Positions 25,423 to 32,813 of a stretch of DNA of 53,607 bases are shown in pieces (the stretch's first letter is position 1; each line of letters starts with the position of its first letter). Origin of the DNA: CAYJII01 sp964370225. GTDB lineage: Bacteria > Bacillota > Clostridia > Oscillospirales > Ruminococcaceae. The stretch is taken from positions 1 to 53,607 of the forward strand of contig CAYJII010000014.1 of NCBI GenBank assembly GCA_964370225.1, read 5' to 3'. The notes under the pieces are model-generated. The model was not told the DNA's origin. It saw only the letters and a list, made by a program, of their open reading frames with translations, and searched no databases. A program made the translations under genes and the position numbers.

Positions 25423-26658
25423 TTAACTTTGAACTATGTCCATAGCAATTTTTGCCCACTCAGTCAATCTTCTGGGATTGTTTTTCACTGTAGAAATATC
25501 TTTTAATATTATCTCTAAGTTTACATTGTTTTCCTTTGCGACTTTGCAAGTATTTTTTAAATCTTTGCGAATTACATCATCATCTAAAGTACTTGTAGCT
25601 AAAAAGGCGGGATTTGGTTTATTCGACATTATGAGAGTGCTACCGATTTTTTCAGCAAAACGCTCTTTAATACTCCATGGACTACAGGAAACCTTTCTAA
25701 CATTTGGGATTTCTTTTATCAAATCAAGCCTGTCATCCAATCTATCGCAACAGCCATAGTATATTGAACCGAAATGCTTTGCCATCTTAGTTATGTATGG
25801 GATTTCAAATTCTTTTGTTATATCAGGTGATGTCGAAGTAAGTAGCTGAGCTAGACCGAATGCCCAAGCATTTTGGCTAACATATTCTTTTCCAAGTCCA
25901 CTATTTGTTAGTAAATTATCGTCATAAACATAGGAGCAGTGGCAAGTGTTAATGTTTGTGTCCACAATTTTCAGCTCGTTTGCTTGCTCTATCCCAGCAA
26001 TGACGGAATTAGTCATTTTATCCAGTATTGAGTGAATAAATTCAGGACGGTCAAGCATGTCAAAATAAGCGTTCTCTACACCCATGTATTCGGAGATTGT
26101 GTCCCATATGCCTAAGTGGAAACCCATGCCAGAAAATTGTAGTGGTGCAATGTCACCTATGATTTGTTTTGCACTTTCCATCCTAAGATTACTCTCAGCC
26201 ACATCATGCGTGATAAGCATATCCTTAATCTTATTCACGTCATCTTCACATTCGAGTAAATTTTTATAGTGATGTGAAACAACTGCACCTTCTGCGGTTT
26301 CGCCTAATAATTGCGCATCACGAACTAAGCCGTATCCTGTGTTTTTCACTGCCATTTGAATTGGTATAAATGGGTCAATAACCATATCTACAGGAAAATG
26401 ATTCCACATATAAATAGTGCGCCTTAAATGTGATTCTAAATTTGCCCAAAAAGGGTCTCTTATTTGCGGGGAAAGCGAACCGTCTGCGTTGAGCTCATTC
26501 CAAGGAAGTTGGTCGATACAAACCATCGGACGTTGCATTTCCGAGCGGTTTAACGCTTTCCAAAGCTCGATTTTTTCTTGTTGAATAGGCAGAGTTGCGA
26601 TGTCCATGTATTCATGCGTTAGCGCGCGGATAATCTCCTTTTCTTTAACAGTAATCAT
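25423..26658 (-). CDS. URO-D superfamily-like protein, paralogue of the protein at 6167-7405
   Basis: A GTG at 26667 is in frame, but GAGGTGG lies 5 nt before ATG 26658, giving 411 residues. It shares CIDQLPWNEL, DMVIDPFIPI, IIGDIAPL, DMLDRPEF, IYYGCCDRLDDRLDLI, SNKPNPA and IILKDIST with the protein at 6167. The paired cysteines in YYGCC and the neighbouring authentic URO-D-fold gene suggest a related fold. It is first gene of a two-gene operon divergent from a LacI regulator. The function is unknown; a two-subunit methyltransferase or decarboxylase acting on a small metabolite is one possibility. Confidence 0.65.
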   Translation of the reverse strand: MITVKEKEIIRALTHEYMDIATLPIQQEKIELWKALNRSEMQRPMVCIDQLPWNELNADGSLSPQIRDPFWANLESHLRRTIYMWNHFPVDMVIDPFIPIQMAVKNTGYGLVRDAQLLGETAEGAVVSHHYKNLLECEDDVNKIKDMLITHDVAESNLRMESAKQIIGDIAPLQFSGMGFHLGIWDTISEYMGVENAYFDMLDRPEFIHSILDKMTNSVIAGIEQANELKIVDTNINTCHCSYVYDDNLLTNSGLGKEYVSQNAWAFGLAQLLTSTSPDITKEFEIPYITKMAKHFGSIYYGCCDRLDDRLDLIKEIPNVRKVSCSPWSIKERFAEKIGSTLIMSNKPNPAFLATSTLDDDVIRKDLKNTCKVAKENNVNLEIILKDISTVKNNPRRLTEWAKIAMDIVQS

Positions 26659-26718
26659 AAATACCACCTCTTATTTTTTGTTAGATTCAAAGTGCAAATA
26701 ATATTGAATTAATACTAT

Positions 26719-26745
26719 ATTATAGACCCGTATTTCTTTTGTCAA
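26719..26745 (-). promoter_or_regulatory. Promoter of the URO-D operon
   Basis: Minus-strand TTGACA and TATAAT 15 bp apart (a TAATAT two bases further on would give 17). The intergenic stretch 26659-26973 otherwise holds the lacI promoter; I found no clear LacI-type CG-centred palindrome. Confidence 0.5.
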
Positions 26746-26915
26746 GCAATCAAAGGCAATTGATGAAAATTAAGGACAAGTTTAGTCATTATGTAGATGA
26801 AACTACTTGTGTTTTTGGTATAAGTAATAGAAAAAAGCTTAGTAAGCAAAAGGGAAATTATTACTGAGTAAACTAATTTTAGCATAGCTAAATATCTGCA
26901 CGTTTAGGTTAATAC

Positions 26916-26944
26916 TTGTAATTTAAGTTAAAAAATGTTATTAT
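26916..26944 (+). promoter_or_regulatory. Promoter of the lacI-type gene
   Basis: TTGTAA, 17-bp spacer, TATTAT. The predicted start near 26951 lies after the ATG at 26935, which supports the TTG start at 26974. Confidence 0.5.
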
Positions 26945-26973
26945 GTTTGTATACCGATGGGGAGGTGCTATTA

Positions 26974-27972
26974 TTGGCTAAAAATGTGGTGATGAAAGAT
27001 ATCGCAGACGCACTGGGTGTTAGTGTAGTTTCGGTCTCAAAAGCGCTCGGTGGCAAAGAAGGGCTGAGCGATGAAGTGAGACGAAAAATTTTGGAAAAAT
27101 CTGATGAACTCGGATATAAATATGATGCGAGCAAGAAAAAAGCTGCAAAAGATAATTTTTACATCGGTATTTTGGTTTCCGATAAATTTTTTGAAGAGAA
27201 TTCTTTTTACACCGAACTTTATAAGCAGATTTTACTTAAGAGCGCAAACGAGGGCATGACTTGCATTTTAGAGATAGTACCAAAACATGCTGAAAACAAG
27301 CTAATCCCTGCCAATATTTTAAGCAATGAAAATATAGATGGGATAATTATCATGGGAAAATTATCCTCAGAGTATGTGAAGCTTATATCTAAGCAACCGC
27401 AACCATATTTACTGCTCGATTTTTATGATGACTTGCATTTTAGCGATAGTATTATAAGCGATGGTACTTTTGGGACATTTCAGCTAACTAGCGACCTTAT
27501 TAGAAAAGGGCATAAAAACATTGCATTTGTTGGGAATATACACGCTACAAGCAGTATCATGGACAGATATCTTGGCTATATAAAAGCACTGCTTGAAAAA
27601 GGCTTTGTTGCTAATCCACAAATGCTAATTAACGACAGGGATGAGCTGGGGAATTTAATCGAGTGCACGTTGCCAAAAGTGATGCCAGATGCATTTGTAT
27701 GCAACTGTGACCTTGTTGCATACAATCTGATAACACAGCTTAAAAGTATCGGAGTTACAGTGCCTGATGATGTGTCTGTAGTGGGGTTTGATGATTCACG
27801 GTATGCCACTTTGGGCGAAGTTGGGATTACAACATTTAATGTAAATTTATCAGCAATGTCTACTGCTGCAGTAAATCAAATAGCACGTAAAATCAAGAAA
27901 AAAGATTTTAGCTTGGGAAGAACTGTTATTGCTGGAAAATGCATAATCAGAAACTCAGTTAAATCAAGATAA
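26974..27972 (+). CDS. LacI-family transcriptional regulator
   Basis: Although an ATG lies at 26935, a GGGGAGGTG ribosome site six bases before TTG 26974 and the promoter position point to the TTG, giving 332 residues that begin AKNVVMKDIADALGVS. The LacI helix-turn-helix (residues 6-25) and hinge are followed by a periplasmic-binding-like domain with DGIIIMG, NIAFVGN and SVVGFDDSRYA. It should bind a sugar or related ligand. Divergent from the URO-D operon, it likely controls that operon; the epimerase/phosphorylase operon 250 bp downstream is another candidate target. A strong terminator follows. Confidence 0.9.
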   Translation: MAKNVVMKDIADALGVSVVSVSKALGGKEGLSDEVRRKILEKSDELGYKYDASKKKAAKDNFYIGILVSDKFFEENSFYTELYKQILLKSANEGMTCILEIVPKHAENKLIPANILSNENIDGIIIMGKLSSEYVKLISKQPQPYLLLDFYDDLHFSDSIISDGTFGTFQLTSDLIRKGHKNIAFVGNIHATSSIMDRYLGYIKALLEKGFVANPQMLINDRDELGNLIECTLPKVMPDAFVCNCDLVAYNLITQLKSIGVTVPDDVSVVGFDDSRYATLGEVGITTFNVNLSAMSTAAVNQIARKIKKKDFSLGRTVIAGKCIIRNSVKSR

Positions 27973-27974
27973 AT

Positions 27975-28011
27975 AAACAAACCGCTTTAATTATATTAAA
28001 GCGGTTTGTTT
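27975..28011 (+). terminator. Terminator of the lacI-type gene
   Basis: A perfect 17-bp stem (27975-27991 with 27995-28011, core ACCGCTTTAA) with a 3-nt loop. The segment 28012-28092 shows nothing else. Confidence 0.75.
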
Positions 28012-28092
28012 GTGAAATTAATAGCCATAGTTAATTTCAACAATTAAAGATATGACTATTTGCGTATTTAGTAGAAAAGCCTGCTCCATACA

Positions 28093-28121
28093 TTGACATG
28101 CAGATAATGCGATGCTATAAT
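28093..28121 (+). promoter_or_regulatory. Promoter 1 of the mannobiose operon
   Basis: TTGACA, exactly 17 bp, TATAAT: a consensus promoter. Confidence 0.7.
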
Positions 28122-28123
28122 TA

Positions 28124-28161
28124 ATTTAATTAATAATTTAAGTAAATTAACTTAATTAAAT
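28124..28161. promoter_or_regulatory. AT-rich inverted repeat over the transcription start
   Basis: Arms ATTTAATTAA (28124-28133) and TTAATTAAAT (28152-28161) are perfect complements 18 bp apart, beginning right after the first -10 box. Possible operator, but AT-rich enough to be partly chance. Confidence 0.35.
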
Positions 28162-28166
28162 CTACT

Positions 28167-28194
28167 TTGCTTATGTAGTGATTGTGCGTATAAT
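28167..28194 (+). promoter_or_regulatory. Promoter 2 of the mannobiose operon
   Basis: TTGCTT, 16-bp spacer, TATAAT, start near 28201. Confidence 0.45.
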
Positions 28195-28224
28195 CAAAGT
28201 AAAAATGAAGAGGTGAGTATAAAA

Positions 28225-29400
28225 ATGAGACAAGAGGTATATAACGAATTAACCGAGCGAATTATTCCTTTTTGGCACAAGCTTAAAGATGAGGAGAATG
28301 GTGGTTTTTTCGGTGAAGTATCGTTTGATTATGTTGTAGATAAAACTGCGACAAAGGCATGCTTGATAAATAGTCGCATACTATGGTTTTTTGCGAGCGC
28401 ATATACTGAAATTGGCTGCGAGCAATCGCTTGCTGATGCACATCATGCGTATGAATTTATGCTTAAACACTGTATTGACACTGTGCATGGTGGAGTGTAT
28501 TGGTCACTTAACTTTGATGGGACTGTGTTTGACGCTACAAAGCACACGTATAATCAAGCGTTTGCAGTGTATGCATTATCGGCTTATTACACTGCGACAA
28601 ACAATAAAAAAGCATTAGAGCTTGCAATGCAAATCTATGATTTAATAGAAACAAAATGCAGGGATAAAGATGGATATCTCGAGAGTTTTTCTGTGGGTTT
28701 TTTACCACAATCGAATGAAAAATTATCTGAAAATGGCGTAATGGCAGAACGCACAATGAACACATTACTACATGTTTATGAGGGCTACACTGCTTTATAT
28801 AGAGCGTCTAACGACGAGAAGGTAAAAGCAAGTCTTTATGAGATACTTGATATTTTCGAATACAAAATGTATAACAAAGAGAAAAAACGCCAAGAAGTAT
28901 TTTTCGACAAAGCATACAATAGCCTTATCGATTTGCATTCATACGGACATGACATAGAAACAAGTTGGCTCATTGATGAGGGGTTAAAGGCTTTGAATGA
29001 CAGCGAGTTAACTGAGAGATTTTTGCCGATTATGACAAATCTTGCAAGTGAGGTATATGAAAAAGCTCTTGATAATGGCTCGATATATAATGAATGCAGT
29101 CACGGCAAAAATGATAAAACACGCGTGTGGTGGGTGCAAGCAGAGGCAGTGGTAGGCTTTTTAAACATCTATGAAAAAGATAAAAGCAAAAAACAGTACC
29201 TTACTGTCGCAAATGATATATGGAAATTTATTGACTGCTATGTTATAGATAAACGAGATGGCGGCGAATGGTTTTGGGATTTGGATGATAAACTAGTTGC
29301 TAGCAGCAAAAAAAACATCGCAGAAGACTGGAAAGGTCCATATCATAATGGACGAATGTGTTTTGAAATTTTAAGGAGGATGCAAGATGATACACAATAA
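28225..29400 (+). CDS. Cellobiose/mannobiose 2-epimerase (AGE family)
   Basis: I start at ATG 28225, 8 nt after AGAGGTG; the GTG at 28213 lies inside that site. The 391-residue (alpha/alpha)6-barrel protein has the family blocks CLINSRILWFF, HTYNQAFAVYALS, HSYGHDIETSWLI, RVWWVQAEAVVGF, GGEWFWDLD and GPYHNGRMCFEI, which carry the catalytic His residues. Length and motifs match cellobiose 2-epimerase rather than GlcNAc epimerase. Paired with the GH130 gene, with which it overlaps by 14 nt, it should convert beta-1,4-mannobiose to mannosyl-glucose, as known for Bacteroides fragilis and Ruminococcus albus. It is cytoplasmic. Confidence 0.9.
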   Translation: MRQEVYNELTERIIPFWHKLKDEENGGFFGEVSFDYVVDKTATKACLINSRILWFFASAYTEIGCEQSLADAHHAYEFMLKHCIDTVHGGVYWSLNFDGTVFDATKHTYNQAFAVYALSAYYTATNNKKALELAMQIYDLIETKCRDKDGYLESFSVGFLPQSNEKLSENGVMAERTMNTLLHVYEGYTALYRASNDEKVKASLYEILDIFEYKMYNKEKKRQEVFFDKAYNSLIDLHSYGHDIETSWLIDEGLKALNDSELTERFLPIMTNLASEVYEKALDNGSIYNECSHGKNDKTRVWWVQAEAVVGFLNIYEKDKSKKQYLTVANDIWKFIDCYVIDKRDGGEWFWDLDDKLVASSKKNIAEDWKGPYHNGRMCFEILRRMQDDTQ

Positions 29401-30559
29401 ATATTACGAGGAAAAAGCAAAGGTTGACGCGCTGATTGCTACAAAAAATCAGCCAACAGAGGAGTATAACGGTATATACACAAGATATAAAAACCCAATT
29501 TTGACTGCAGAACATGCACCAGTTTTGTGGAGATATGACCTTGATATAAATACAAACCCAAACTTCATGCAACGACTAGGGATTAATGCGGTGATGAACT
29601 CGGGTGCGATAAAATTAAATGGCAAATATTATATCGTTGCACGTGTTGAGGGTTGGGATAGAAAAAGTTTTTTTGCAGTAGCAGAGAGCGATAGCCCTGT
29701 TGATGGTTTCAAATTTTGGGATAAGCCAGTACTACTTCCTGACACTGAAAAAGAAGAGACAAATGTGTACGATATTCGTTTGACTCAACATGAAGATGGA
29801 CATATTTACGGAGTATTTTGCTCAGAAAGTAAAGATAAAACTACAAGTGATTTGAGCGCAGCAGTTGCGGCTGCTGGGATTGTGCGCACAAAGGATTTAG
29901 TTACATGGGAAAGACTCCCTAATCTTGTGACGTTAAATAGTCCACAGCAGCGTAATGTTGTGTTGCATCCAGAATTTGTTGATGGAAAATATGCTTTCTA
30001 CACCAGACCAATGGACGGTTTTATCGAAACTGGTAGCGGTGGAGGAATTGGCTTTGGTTTATGCGATGATATAAACAAAGCAGTAATTGGAGAAGAAACT
30101 ATAATTAACTTGAGAGAATACCACACCATTACTGAAGCGAAAAATGGAGCTGGTGCTGTTCCAATTAAAACAGATAGAGGCTTCATCCACCTAGCTCATG
30201 GAGTTCGTAATACTGCCGCTGGTTTAAGATATGTAATTTATGCCTTTGCGACAGATTTGAACGACCCGTTTAAATGCATCGCACAACCATCTGGTTATAT
30301 GTTGGCGCCACAGGGTGAAGAGCGTGTAGGTGATGTTTCAAACGTAGCGTTTACAAATGGTGCAATTGTGGATGAGGATAATAATGTGTATATGTACTAT
30401 GCGTCTGCAGATACAAGAATGCATGTTGCAAAAACTACGATTGATCTACTAATTGACTATGTATTCAACACACCAAGCGACCCATTAAGAAGTGTGGAAT
30501 GTGTTAAGCAGCGTATCGACATGATTGAAAAAAATCTAGAGCTACTCGGAAGTAACTAA
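29387..30559 (+). CDS. GH130 4-O-beta-D-mannosyl-D-glucose phosphorylase
   Basis: The 390-residue protein has the five-bladed propeller motifs of GH130: RYKNPILTAEHAP, GAIKLNGKYYIVARVEG, NVYDIRLTQHEDGHIYG, RNVVLHPEF, YAFYTRPMDG and VSNVAFTNGAIVDEDN. It resembles subfamily 1, mannosylglucose phosphorylase, which splits Man-Glc with phosphate to mannose 1-phosphate and glucose. The upstream gene is the epimerase that makes Man-Glc, and their reading frames overlap by 14 nt with AGGAGG inside the upstream gene, so translation is coupled. No signal peptide. Transporter and endomannanase genes are not in the window. Confidence 0.92.
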   Translation: MIHNKYYEEKAKVDALIATKNQPTEEYNGIYTRYKNPILTAEHAPVLWRYDLDINTNPNFMQRLGINAVMNSGAIKLNGKYYIVARVEGWDRKSFFAVAESDSPVDGFKFWDKPVLLPDTEKEETNVYDIRLTQHEDGHIYGVFCSESKDKTTSDLSAAVAAAGIVRTKDLVTWERLPNLVTLNSPQQRNVVLHPEFVDGKYAFYTRPMDGFIETGSGGGIGFGLCDDINKAVIGEETIINLREYHTITEAKNGAGAVPIKTDRGFIHLAHGVRNTAAGLRYVIYAFATDLNDPFKCIAQPSGYMLAPQGEERVGDVSNVAFTNGAIVDEDNNVYMYYASADTRMHVAKTTIDLLIDYVFNTPSDPLRSVECVKQRIDMIEKNLELLGSN

Positions 30560-30602
30560 CAGCTTTTCCTTATGGAATTTGCATGAAAAATATTATAATG
30601 AA

Positions 30603-30643
30603 ACAAGGCTTAACTGCGTTTTGTAGCGAGGGTTGAGCCTTGT
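30603..30643 (+). terminator. Possible terminator of the mannobiose operon
   Basis: Arms 30603-30614 and 30632-30643 pair over 12 bp with one G-U around a 17-nt loop; there is no real T-tract, so efficiency is uncertain. Confidence 0.4.
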
Positions 30644-30663
30644 ATAAATTTGAAAAAGTACAT

Positions 30664-30692
30664 TTGACAAAATCTTTTTTATTTGTTAAAAT
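30664..30692 (+). promoter_or_regulatory. tRNA promoter
   Basis: TTGACA, 17-bp spacer, TAAAAT, about 18 bp before the mature tRNA. Confidence 0.7.
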
Positions 30693-30709
30693 GACTATAT
30701 AATATTTAT

Positions 30710-30785
30710 GGGGCATTAGCGCAGTTGGTAGCGTATCACACTGGCAGTGTGAGGGTCAGGAGTTCGAATCTCCTATGCTCCACCA
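30710..30785 (+). tRNA. tRNA-Ala (anticodon GGC), CCA encoded
   Basis: The cloverleaf is complete: acceptor GGGGCAT/ATGCTCC with the alanine identity pair G3-U70, D-stem GCGC/GCGT, anticodon stem TCACA/TGTGA with loop CTGGCAG (anticodon GGC, reads GCC and GCU), variable GGGTC, T-stem AGGAG/CTCCT with loop TTCGAAT, discriminator A and encoded CCA. It has its own promoter and terminator and is not in an rRNA operon. Confidence 0.96.
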
Positions 30786-30807
30786 AAATCTTGAAGTCTG
30801 ACATATT

Positions 30808-30837
30808 ACCGATTTAGTTTTACTAAATCGGTTTTTT
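30808..30837 (+). terminator. tRNA terminator
   Basis: A perfect 11-bp stem ACCGATTTAGT (30808-30818 with 30822-30832), 3-nt loop, then a run of T. Confidence 0.85.
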
Positions 30838-30856
30838 ACATAGAAAAGTGTAAAAT

Positions 30857-30973
30857 ATGAAAAATAAACATAGAAGTTGGGATATATTAATTACAGGTGG
30901 AGCATCTGGTTCGGGAAAAACGAGCATATGTCGTCTACTATCAAAAGAATATGTTGTTGACCTTATTGATTAA
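30857..30973 (+). pseudogene. 5' remnant of a P-loop ATP-binding gene (38 codons)
   Basis: An ATG opens a 38-codon frame ending in TAA at 30973. It contains a strand-loop-helix start, ILITGGASGSGKTSICRLL, whose GASGSGKT is a textbook Walker A motif, followed by KEYVVDLID, the expected second strand. Real kinases or ATPases of this kind are at least 150 residues, so this is the first quarter of a gene whose rest is gone; the following bases show no continuation in another frame. It begins 20 nt after the tRNA terminator and lacks a clear ribosome site. A short functional peptide is unlikely. Confidence 0.6.
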
Positions 30974-30999
30974 CAACACAAATAGTATACTCTATATAA

Positions 31000-31036
31000 A
31001 AACAAGTTGACACTTGAGTGAAGTGTCAACTTGTTT
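31000..31036 (-). terminator. Terminator of the AlkA gene
   Basis: A perfect 16-bp stem AAACAAGTTGACACTT (31000-31015 with 31021-31036), 5-nt loop; on the minus strand it runs into TTTTTATA. Confidence 0.75.
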
Positions 31037-31097
31037 CATTATCTGTAGCCATATTAAAGGGATGCTGTTTTTCACATGTTATATTTATTATTGAAAA

Positions 31098-31772
31098 TTA
31101 GAAATAATCAACACTAGAACTCCCATGTTTTGTAATCTTCTTTTTGTTTTTCGGGTCATCCAACCCCTCAATAGCGCCAGCTGCAATCGCCCATAAGTAC
31201 ACACTAGCAACCGTACCATACGGTGAGTAGCGCCTGCGATATTTCTCAAATCTCTCTTTTGTTATCTCCTTATGGCGATACAACATCCTAAGCCCCCTAT
31301 GTATTGCAATATCCCCATAGCTGAAAACATCGTCACGCTTGAGTGCGCTCGCCAGTAGCATTTCTGCTGTCCATATTCCGATACCCTTTAGCTTGCACAA
31401 TTTTTCTATTACTTCGCTGTCGGATAATTGATGTAACTGCTCCAAATTCAATTGCCCCTCACTGACTTTTTGAGCGAAATCTTTAATGTAATCCGCTTTT
31501 TTAAATGTTGTGCCAAACGCCTGTATCTCCTGGGTTGTGTGCTCGTTAATTCGTTGTGGTTCAACACCTCCAAGCCCTTCATTCATGCGTCTAAAGACCG
31601 TTTCGCGTGCTTGGCGGGATACTTGTTGCCCCAATATCGCCCTGATAATCGCAGTGAAAATATCCTCATCAATCGGACGTTTTACCATGCCGATTTTTTC
31701 AATCGCTTCGCCTAGTTTTTTATCCTTACTTTTTAGATAGTTTATCTCTTTTTCACCATATGAAAAATACAT
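31098..31772 (-). CDS. DNA-3-methyladenine glycosylase II family (AlkA-like)
   Basis: The 224-residue protein has the HhH-GPD superfamily core: AIIRAILGQQVS near residues 41-52, helix-hairpin-helix KLKGIGIWTAEMLL (127-140) and catalytic Asp154 in SYGDIAIHRG. It lacks the Cys4 iron-sulfur loop of endonuclease III, which fits AlkA-type glycosylases that excise alkylated purines. It also lacks the extra N-terminal domain of E. coli AlkA (282 residues) and so belongs to the shorter group. GAGGTGAG precedes the ATG. It is monocistronic, with hairpins on both sides. A role in alkylation repair matches the Ogt homologue at 46807-47265, though they are unlinked. Confidence 0.9.
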   Translation of the reverse strand: MYFSYGEKEINYLKSKDKKLGEAIEKIGMVKRPIDEDIFTAIIRAILGQQVSRQARETVFRRMNEGLGGVEPQRINEHTTQEIQAFGTTFKKADYIKDFAQKVSEGQLNLEQLHQLSDSEVIEKLCKLKGIGIWTAEMLLASALKRDDVFSYGDIAIHRGLRMLYRHKEITKERFEKYRRRYSPYGTVASVYLWAIAAGAIEGLDDPKNKKKITKHGSSSVDYF

Positions 31773-31815
31773 TTTCTCACCTCACTAACTTTCATTTATT
31801 GCCAGTAGGCACTAT

Positions 31816-31850
31816 AAAAGGCAATGTGAAAAATTTCCACACTGCCTTTT
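31816..31850 (-). terminator. Terminator of the PH-domain gene
   Basis: Arms 31816-31828 and 31838-31850 pair over 13 bp with one G-U; on the minus strand followed by TTTTATAG. Confidence 0.65.
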
Positions 31851-31887
31851 GCTAATAAAAATTCTAACCACTGCTTTTATGTAAGCA

Positions 31888-32280
31888 TTAAGATATTTGC
31901 TCATCAAGTAAATACAAAAATCTATCCTTGTTTTGAGGGGAAATTTGTATAACCTCATTTGAAGCATAGCAAATCTCAATCCTATCCAAAGATAAACCTG
32001 GGGACGCAATCGCATCTTTGGTTTCTCTTAAGGAAATAATCTCCTCATACGGGATTTTTGTATTGTAAAAAAAACCGCTTTTCACTATTAGGTGGGTGTC
32101 AGTTAAAATGTAATAAGTGCTGATGAAAAGCGGAAAAATTAAAAGTGCACCTATCGTCATTATAATTATACCTAAAATACTTGTAAGGACTGTGCTAAAA
32201 CGAAAAAGATACAACGCCAGAAAAATAAATGCTAATGGCATTGTATAAAACCACCAGTCTATTTTTGATCTGAACTTCAT
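31888..32280 (-). CDS. Small membrane protein with bacterial PH-like domain
   Basis: An in-frame upstream start would add 16 residues, but GGAGG lies 5 nt before ATG 32280, giving 130 residues. Two hydrophobic helices (about 9-27 and 34-52) are followed by a PH-like strand pattern: YYILTDTHLIVKSGFF, IPYEEIISLRET, LDRIEICY, VIQISPQNKDRFLYLL. This matches the bPH/DUF1200 group that includes SunI, a small immunity protein for a bacteriocin. Immunity is only one option; most members have no known role. It is transcribed alone from a minus-strand promoter. Confidence 0.7.
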   Translation of the reverse strand: MKFRSKIDWWFYTMPLAFIFLALYLFRFSTVLTSILGIIIMTIGALLIFPLFISTYYILTDTHLIVKSGFFYNTKIPYEEIISLRETKDAIASPGLSLDRIEICYASNEVIQISPQNKDRFLYLLDEQIS

Positions 32281-32399
32281 GATATCCTCCAATTGGAAAA
32301 AGTTACAAAACGTAACTCTTTCAATCACAATTGTTTGGTAAATTCATTGAAAATCTACAAATTTGTTAATAATTTTTGTTGCAATAAGATATTAATACA

Positions 32400-32428
32400 A
32401 GTATACCACAAGTTTCAACGAAATTCAA
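32400..32428 (-). promoter_or_regulatory. Promoter of the PH-domain gene
   Basis: Minus-strand TTGAAT, 17-bp spacer, TATACT; leader about 110 nt. Confidence 0.45.
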
Positions 32429-32476
32429 CACAAATAATACAAATTTTTTTGTAGTAAATCACTAAAATCCAGACGA

Positions 32477-32505
32477 TTGCTTTTTTAAACAATCTAAAGT
32501 ATAAT
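32477..32505 (+). promoter_or_regulatory. Promoter of the GIY-YIG/ATPase/TOPRIM operon
   Basis: TTGCTT, 17-bp spacer, TATAAT, start near 32512. Confidence 0.55.
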
Positions 32506-32530
32506 AAAAGTATATATTTTATTTAAGTAG

Positions 32531-32809
32531 GTGTTTACAATCAGCTATTATGTGTATATTTTAGAATGTGATGACAAGACTCTATACACGGGATATACCA
32601 CCGATTTGCAAAGGCGGTTAAACGCCCATAACAAAGGTGTCGGTGCAAAATACACCAAAACTAGATTGCCTGTACGAATCATACATAGCGAAGAGCTTGA
32701 GACTAAATCTTTAGCGCTCAAACGTGAAGCTCAAATTAAGAAATTACAGCGTCGGGAAAAACTACTCATTATAGACGAAGCTTTAAAAAATAAAACAGAA
32801 AACGGGTGA
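32531..32809 (+). CDS. GIY-YIG domain protein (UPF0213/YazA-YhbQ-like)
   Basis: The 92-residue protein is a single GIY-YIG domain: YYVYILECDDKTLYTGYTTD (the GIY and YIG elements), Arg in LQRRLNAH, and Lys/Glu in ALKREAQIKKL. Relatives are DNA nucleases of limited known role. The only standard start is GTG 32531, but its spacing from any ribosome site is poor, while AGTAGGTG sits 6 nt before an ATC that would give the family-typical N-terminus SYYVYILE. The stop codon overlaps the GGGTGAG ribosome site of the following ATPase gene, so it leads a three-gene operon. Confidence 0.85.
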   Translation: MFTISYYVYILECDDKTLYTGYTTDLQRRLNAHNKGVGAKYTKTRLPVRIIHSEELETKSLALKREAQIKKLQRREKLLIIDEALKNKTENG

Positions 32810-32813
32810 GTTT

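Noticed and set aside
30560..31097. Integrated element at tRNA-Ala
   Set aside because: No integrase, no duplicated tRNA 3' end and no mobile genes were seen; only a short gene remnant supports past change.
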